A stretch of DNA of 8,273 nucleotides from an uncultured Terrimonas sp. (lineage in GTDB: Bacteria > Bacteroidota > Bacteroidia > Chitinophagales > Chitinophagaceae): NCBI GenBank assembly GCA_946886925.1, contig CAMPJQ010000095.1:1-8273 (forward strand), given 5' to 3'. A program made the position numbers and the translations under genes. Positions 1 through 5,600 of this stretch are shown in pieces. Each line of letters opens with the position of its first letter. Position 1 is the first letter of the stretch. Under the pieces are notes generated by a model that did not search any database, was not told where the DNA came from, and saw only the letters and a program-made list of their open reading frames with translations.

Positions 1-980
1 GGGGTATACTCGCTCCGGATATTAATAAAGAACTCGGCTATTTAAAAAACGAGTATGAATTGTATGCGCTTCAAAAAGAAGATGAACTCAAAACCATATA
101 CCTTATTATAACAGCGATCGGCGCAGTTTTGGCAATGCTCGTAGCGCTTTTGATCTGGCGGAACAATCGCCAGTCTAAAAAGCATATAGCTGTGCTGGCT
201 GCGCTCAATAAACAAGTGTCTGACAAGAATTTTCATCTGCAGAAAACATTTACGGCACTTTCAAAAAGCCATGCAGAAAACAGCAGGATGATGAAAGTAG
301 TGGCCCATGATCTTCGAAATCCCGTTGGTGGTATTGCAGGCATGAGTGATTTTTTGCTGAAAGATGATAATTACCTGTCCGGTCAGCGCAAAATGCTGGA
401 TATGATCAGCAAAGCAAGTCACCATGCCATTAAATTGATAGAGGAGATTTTGCATGCCGGTCAGCAGCGGAACAACGTTAATAAAATACCGGTGGATTTG
501 GCCGTACTGGTTTCTTATTGTGTGGATATGCTTTCTCCCAAAGCAGCCGAGAAAAATCAAACCATAAGATTGCAAATCGTTCCATGTACCGTACAGGCAG
601 ACAGGGAGAAGCTATGGCGCGTTTTCAGTAACCTCATAGGGAATGCTTTAAAATTTGGACCCGAGAACAGTGATATTGATATTGATTTCACGCTGAAAGA
701 CAACTGTGTAACAGTGGCCGTAAAAGACAGGGGTATTGGCATCCCGGAAAACCTGAAAGAAAAGATATTCGTGATGACAGACGATTCTAAAAGACCGGGT
801 ACTTCCGGGGAACCTTCTTACGGACTGGGTTTGGCCATATGCATGCAAATTATGGATGCGCATGAAGGCAAACTGTGGTTTGAAAGCAGGAAGGGTGGCG
901 GTACCATTTTTTATGTTTCTTTTGCATGCACCACTCCAACGGCCCATCCTCATCATAGGACAATTGCCACACAAGGGTAA
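1..980 (+). CDS. Sensor histidine kinase, 3' part (5' end outside window)
   Basis: Membrane-bound sensor kinase that autophosphorylates a histidine and would pass the phosphate to a response regulator. The frame is open to the left edge (first full codon at 3), so the true start and the sensor domain lie upstream; the TTG at 60 is only an internal codon. Counting from that codon, a single transmembrane helix covers about residues 12-33, followed by a short charged helical linker. The H-box is HDLRNP with the phospho-acceptor His at 83 (bases 306-308). The N-box has NLIGN at 191-195, the G1 box DRGIG at 223-227 and the G2 box GLGL at 255-258, so the HATPase_c core appears complete. There is no receiver or DNA-binding domain after it, only a short Thr/His-rich tail (CTTPTAHPHHR). 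Residues before the helix (LGYLKNEYELYALQ) look helical, as in TPR-type Bacteroidota kinases, but no TPR unit is visible. No partner regulator is in the window. The kinase call is firm; its signal is unknown. Confidence 0.95.
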   Translation, partial: GILAPDINKELGYLKNEYELYALQKEDELKTIYLIITAIGAVLAMLVALLIWRNNRQSKKHIAVLAALNKQVSDKNFHLQKTFTALSKSHAENSRMMKVVAHDLRNPVGGIAGMSDFLLKDDNYLSGQRKMLDMISKASHHAIKLIEEILHAGQQRNNVNKIPVDLAVLVSYCVDMLSPKAAEKNQTIRLQIVPCTVQADREKLWRVFSNLIGNALKFGPENSDIDIDFTLKDNCVTVAVKDRGIGIPENLKEKIFVMTDDSKRPGTSGEPSYGLGLAICMQIMDAHEGKLWFESRKGGGTIFYVSFACTTPTAHPHHRTIATQG

Positions 981-1052
981 TATGCAATGAGCAACATTGC
1001 CGGGCCGCATCATTTCATTGATCTTATCTTCGGCTGATTTTTTTTACTAACC

Positions 1053-1095
1053 ATAACAATAGAGCTTTCATCTGGCATTATGATGGTATTGTTAT
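1053..1095. repeat. 9-bp inverted repeat between kinase and lipoprotein genes
   Basis: ATAACAATA at 1053-1061 is the exact reverse complement of TATTGTTAT at 1087-1095. The 25 bases between them hold a second nested pair, CATC (1069-1072) and GATG (1082-1085). It is followed at once by the 10-bp palindrome TTCAATTGAA (1096-1105). The arrangement lies 28 bases before the lipoprotein start, so it could be an operator or a leader hairpin. An AT-only 9-bp stem with a 25-base interior makes a poor terminator, and no T-run follows. A run of eight T at 1038-1045 lies just upstream but has no convincing stem before it. The rest of the 981-1123 gap shows no ORF and no clear Bacteroidota promoter. Confidence 0.4.
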
Positions 1096-1123
1096 TTCAA
1101 TTGAACATCAAATTGATTGGATC

Positions 1124-2311
1124 ATGTACATAATATGTAAACGCATCTTTAATATGCTCCCCGTGTTTTGTGTATTTGTTTCTGCGTGTACGATTCAGCG
1201 AAACAATCAAAACAACCCAAACGTAGAAAGCCCATATTCTATATATAGCAGTTCTTCATTAAGGGTGGAGGATACTGGTTTGAACTATCCTAAAGGCATA
1301 CGTTATATTAATGTCGAAAGAAGCTTGGGTAAATACAAGTTTTTACACGACCCTGCAATTATTGCACACAAGAAACAGTTAATAGCAGCATGGTATAATT
1401 GCCCTCAGGAGGAAATTTCAGGAGAGTCCCGCATAAATGCAAGAAGGTCCGATGATGGAGGCGTCACATGGTCGGAGGTAGAAACAATTGCGAAAGACAC
1501 TAATAATTCGGGGATTTACTATGTGCCTGCTCAATTACTTTCATTCAAAAATGAACTCTTTTCGTTTGTGGGCAGGATGACGGGGCATGACCGGATCATT
1601 AATACGGTGATGTACAAATATAATGAATCCACAAAGCGCTGGAACGAAATTGGAGAGATAGCTGACCTGTTTCTCCCCAACTGCACGCCCCGGAAGCTTG
1701 AAAATGGCAATTGGATTATGGCAGGAAGAGTAGCTTTAGCCCTGGGCGAACTTCCATTAACTCCCGCAATTTTAATAAGTAATGGAGATGATATTAAAAG
1801 TCCGTGGAGAGTAGTTAAACTTCAGTCCGAAAAATTCAGAAAAGATCAACACCCGGAAACAACGGTGATTACAGAGGGAAATACATTATACGCATTTACA
1901 CGGGTTAATAGCCGAAAATACATTCCAAAGGTTTACGTAAGCAAGGACTTTGGTGAAACATGGACCCAAATTGAAAATCATGACTTTAGGGCTGCTTCTT
2001 CCAAATTGTATGCGGGCACATTAAGTTCCGGTCAAAAGTATATAGTGTTTAATTATCCAATAGCAGACAAAATAAATGAACGTGGCGTTTTGGCTCTATC
2101 TATTTCTTCCGCAAATGAAAAGGGACTGAAATTTTCGAAGATACTAAAAATCCGCTCTGGCAAAATGCCTGGTGGCCCTGCAGATTCGCATTATCCCTGC
2201 GCCCTTGAATATGATGGGAAACTATATGTTATTTATACTGCCGAGTTTGCCGGGGAAAAGAAAAGACAATGTGAATTAGCGATCATTCCAATAGCATCAT
2301 TAAACTTTTAA
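1124..2311 (+). CDS. Asp-box (BNR) sialidase-like lipoprotein
   Basis: Complete 395-residue envelope lipoprotein with a predicted beta-propeller fold of the sialidase/Asp-box type, probably acting on or binding a glycan. The N-terminus is a lipoprotein signal: K6 R7, a hydrophobic stretch 8-19, then the lipobox VSAC with the lipidated Cys at 22. The ATG at 1124 is preferred over M11, which would leave too short a signal without positive charge; no Shine-Dalgarno motif precedes it. Two Asp-boxes of the form SxDxGxTW are exact: S109-W116 and S273-W280. Between and after them are propeller-like strands (GNWIMAGR at 195-202, PETTVITEGNTLYAFTR at 244-260, HYPCALEYDGKLYVIYT at 357-372). The usual N-terminal (F/Y)RIP motif of GH33 sialidases is not visible, so true sialidase activity is doubtful; another glycosidase or a binding protein is equally possible. 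Residues after Cys22 (TIQRNN) lack the acidic surface-export signature seen in many Bacteroidota lipoproteins, which hints at a periplasmic-side location. The gene looks more AT-rich than the ORF to its right. It appears to stand alone. Confidence 0.85.
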   Translation: MYIICKRIFNMLPVFCVFVSACTIQRNNQNNPNVESPYSIYSSSSLRVEDTGLNYPKGIRYINVERSLGKYKFLHDPAIIAHKKQLIAAWYNCPQEEISGESRINARRSDDGGVTWSEVETIAKDTNNSGIYYVPAQLLSFKNELFSFVGRMTGHDRIINTVMYKYNESTKRWNEIGEIADLFLPNCTPRKLENGNWIMAGRVALALGELPLTPAILISNGDDIKSPWRVVKLQSEKFRKDQHPETTVITEGNTLYAFTRVNSRKYIPKVYVSKDFGETWTQIENHDFRAASSKLYAGTLSSGQKYIVFNYPIADKINERGVLALSISSANEKGLKFSKILKIRSGKMPGGPADSHYPCALEYDGKLYVIYTAEFAGEKKRQCELAIIPIASLNF

Positions 2312-2450
2312 AACCCACTGGCATCAAGGCTTCCGGGGCGGGATGAACCTCATACCTGCAATTTTTAGGACGTCCGTGTCCGGAATCAGCAGTACAGGTA
2401 TTCAGAATATTTCAATTTATGACTGGTTAACAATTGATATGCTGTGTAGT

Positions 2451-2469
2451 AAGATCCGGCTATCTTTTT
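2451..2469 (+). terminator. Weak candidate intrinsic terminator after the lipoprotein gene
   Basis: AAGAT (2451-2455) pairs with ATCTT (2462-2466) around the six-base loop CCGGCT, and the T-run continues to 2469, giving five T in a row. The stem has only five base pairs with one G-C pair, so it is marginal. It lies 140 bases after the lipoprotein stop codon, in the right orientation to end that transcript. Confidence 0.25.
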
Positions 2470-2500
2470 GTTAATATAAAAAATCATCGTTATTGCTTTG
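2467..2500 (+). promoter_or_regulatory. Weak candidate Bacteroidota promoter for the giant ORF
   Basis: TTTG at 2467-2470 followed, after 22 bases, by TTGCTTTG at 2493-2500 resembles the Bacteroidota primary-sigma pattern (TTTG or TTG upstream, TAnnTTTG near -7). The second box has one mismatch (T for A at its second base), and the spacer is at the long end of the reported range. Transcription from here would give a leader of roughly 180 bases before the ATG at 2686. No better match was found nearer the gene. This is pattern matching by eye only. Confidence 0.22.
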
Positions 2501-2685
2501 ATTACTCATTTCTATTTTTTAATATTACTGTCCCTCCCTGAGTAAGTTCCTATGTTTCCGCCTCCTCCGTTCCTTCTTTAAAATTCAACTTCCGTTAAAA
2601 TTTTAGTAAAGACAAACCTGCAGGGTTTTGGGTAGAATATACTCGTTTGTCTGAGCGCATTTTTTCATTGATTAAATTATTTTTG

Positions 2686-5600
2686 ATGACGCAAGCGCAA
2701 TTATCCGCTATGCTGGAAAGCATAACCGGGCATCTCACTGTAAAACAAAAAGATCAGGAAAAACAATTGCAGGAGGCAAGGGAGAGGATAGCGGCTTCGC
2801 TGATCAGCCAAAGGATTGAAGATACTGGAACGGAGCGTCTTTTTGCCAATTCCAATTTGTACAGCCGCGACAATATCAGCGTTTCTGCGCTCAGCAATAT
2901 CACCGATATTGCCGCGGGAGCGCTGGGTTCAACAACTGCACCGGAAAGGACATCCGGAGAACATATTTTTGTACGCAGTGTGCCGGTGTTAAATGCTGCA
3001 GTATCCGGCAGTATACCCGACTGGGCGGTGGGAGCCAGTCCTGCAGAAACTTTTGGACCCTTTTTAAATAATGAGGGACGGGAGATATGGATAGATGTTT
3101 ACCGCTATGAAAAATTAATTACGCTGTATATAGGTGCGCAGCCTGTACTGTTATTTAAGGCATCGTTCCGGCATGGAACGGTCCTTTTTCCCGGCGGTCT
3201 GCCGGCGGAACTTGCTACAACCTATACAATAGTAGCAGGTAGCTGCTGGATAAATGCAAAATTACTTTCTGCTGCGGCGCCTGCAGACAGGTTCATCGGC
3301 GTAGCGGTTAAAGGAGGCAGTATAAAGCTGAGCCTTGCACCGACTGTTCAAAATAACCAGATAACATTAAATCCTGCTGTAAGTATACAGGTGTCGCTCA
3401 AACTGGCGCAGCATACAGACGAAGGTGCCGCTGAATCCTCGCCTTACGGAATGGATGCAAGAGAAGCCACTTATCAGTTACCGGAAATATGGGAATTTAC
3501 GTGGCAGAACAGCAAATGCAATATTACCCAAATTGGTACAGCAGCATGCGAAATATACGGGCAGCCTTTTGCATTCAGCTTTACACCAGCGCCCAATAAA
3601 ACACCGGCATATAAAAATAACCAGGTATTGATACCCTGGAAGGCTGATGTGAATGAATTTGCGGCCACAAAATACAAAAGTCCGTGGACCAATCTTTCCG
3701 GTAAAGTTCCTGTTAAAAAAACGTATTGGACTTTTGACGCAACCGCATTAAATGTCAATAGTCCTGTTCAGGCATCGGGCAACGGGGCGGTACTGTTGCA
3801 ATGTGGTGAAGGATGGCGCATGCTGTGGAACGGATTACAAAATGAAGATATAAGATTGATGCAACCGGCAGTTTCAGGTAAACCCGGGGAATTGGGTATC
3901 ACCGATATGGAGGCTGATGCTATCGGCGCTTCACATCACCTGGAATTATGGAAAGATGCGCAAAACCCGCATGGCACCACCGCAGATATACTATTGCTGG
4001 AAAAGGCGCCTTTAATTTTTATTATTAACAGTAAAAGCGCACAGGAACTGTTGATTACAAGCTGTGCCGCTACTATTTATGCCGATCGCCCTGTAAAGGT
4101 GAACGGAGAGCCTTTTCCCGTACAGTCAGCTTCCTGCAATATGATGCTCAGCGCAGGAAAAATCGGCAGAAGAGTAATGCTGATGGAAGAAGATATGCAG
4201 GCCGGCCAGGCCGCTTCCGCGAATGCCGGAAATATTCCGGGTACTGCTGCTCCCGCGCAGGAATTAAATCTTTTTTCAATTGCGCTGGAAAACGCTTTGT
4301 TCACCGTTTCACCGGTAAAATCGTTTATACTTATAGGTGAGTGTGATGATGCAATGGAAAATATAATACGCGGAAATTGCATACTCATCTTCTCGTTATA
4401 CAGTTATTTGCCTACGCTGCCCGATCCCTACGTGGCCAACCTGGGGCTCTGGCGGCGTGGTGTTTCTTCCGAAAGGTACGGTCGCATTGCCGGTGCAAAC
4501 GGTATAAACAGCCTGCTGATTTGCGTGGTGGGCTTTATAGAAGCGGAAGGCGAAACGGATGATGTAAATGTTAACTTTTATTTTGGCGGAAGCACTCTTC
4601 CCGATATGTTAACCTTGCCCGTAAAAAAGACCGCAAAAAAAGCAGCAACAAAAAAAGCAGGTGCGCAAAGAGCGGTTGCCCTTTCCCGTAAGCCATCGCG
4701 TACAGCAGCCACCACACTTAAAAAGCCGTTATTTGGCAGCATTGCTACTGCGGTAAGACTGACCGGTGAAAGTTTTGCACCGGAAATTGTTGCCGAAAGG
4801 TTTCCCGGTGTCATTCTAAAGGAAGAGCCTTCGCTTAATACAGATCTGCTGGGCGGATTTAAAAATGCCAACGGTGCCATTTACAGTCCGGAAGAACTGT
4901 TTAAGTTGAAGAAAGATGTGGAAGACGTATGGGACAGCGGTTTGCAATTGCAGCGGGAATTCTTCTCACTTCTGGACGTGAGCAGCAATGCCAGCCAGTT
5001 GGGAGTGAGTTTTGGTATGGTATGGCAGCTTATACGAACCGGCAGCGTTAGAGGTGAAGATGGGGAGGTACATAATGTAGACTACAATACAAGTGCGTGG
5101 AATACTGCATTTCCGTTTTTGGTGGAAGGCATGCAGGTTAAATTACCGGCTAACCGCGTACGTGCATTTACGTTACCATTGATGGCGTGGGAGCCAGAGA
5201 TCAATTTAACGCCGCCCGACAGGGATAACCCCCTTGATCCCAATTCACCTAAATTGCTGATGGATCCCGAAGCTGGTTTTTTATATTATGCCGATGACGG
5301 TGGCCCCGCCCGTATGTGGAATAATAACCAGGTTCCGGTACCTCTGGCGCCCATACCGGTTACCAACGGGTTGATTGAAGATTTTAAATCGCAGCCCGGT
5401 AATTATACGATCGCCACTTTTACGCTGCCTTTTGGAATGAAGGCCATCAGCTATATTTCAAAACATTTTGTGGAACCGCAGAAACCGGCGATTGAAAATA
5501 TACGTCCGAAGTTCAGGAAAAATGAAGAAGACAATACCTATAAACTTGAAGGCGGTATTCAGATAAGCCTGCAGGCTGGAAGATTTGGTAAACCCAATCC

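Larger units (their letters stand above)
2312..2685. other. Non-coding gap of 374 bases before the giant ORF
   Basis: No convincing gene lies here. The longest ATG frame noticed (2343-2474, 43 codons) has no recognisable content or start signal. Small symmetric elements are present: the palindrome GGACGTCC (2368-2375), the odd palindrome TATTCAGAATA (2399-2409), the palindrome TAAAATTTTA (2596-2605), and a direct repeat of TTAAAATT (2578-2585 and 2595-2602). A weak candidate terminator and a weak candidate promoter in the middle are listed separately. The part nearest the giant ORF (about 2640-2685) is T-rich without a Shine-Dalgarno motif, as is usual in Bacteroidota leaders. The length of the gap suggests that the giant gene has its own promoter. 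Confidence 0.7.

Noticed and set aside
648..1013. 121-codon reverse-strand frame overlapping the kinase end
   Set aside because: Covers the conserved N, G1 and G2 boxes of the kinase on the opposite strand; the kinase frame fully explains this DNA.
999..1045. Possible terminator after the kinase gene (GCCG at 999-1002, CGGC at 1031-1034, eight T at 1038-1045)
   Set aside because: Only four base pairs with a loop of nearly 30 bases, and three unpaired bases before the T-run; too weak to list, although the T-run itself is real.
2343..2474. 43-codon ATG frame in the gap before the giant ORF
   Set aside because: Short, no recognisable motif, no start signal, and it runs through the candidate terminator hairpin; expected by chance in a gap of this size.
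5218..5253. Asp/Asn/Pro stretch in the giant protein as a thrombospondin type 3-like calcium repeat
   Set aside because: Only a single copy (DRDNPLDPNSPK), without the regular DxDxDG spacing; noted in the gene entry but not called.
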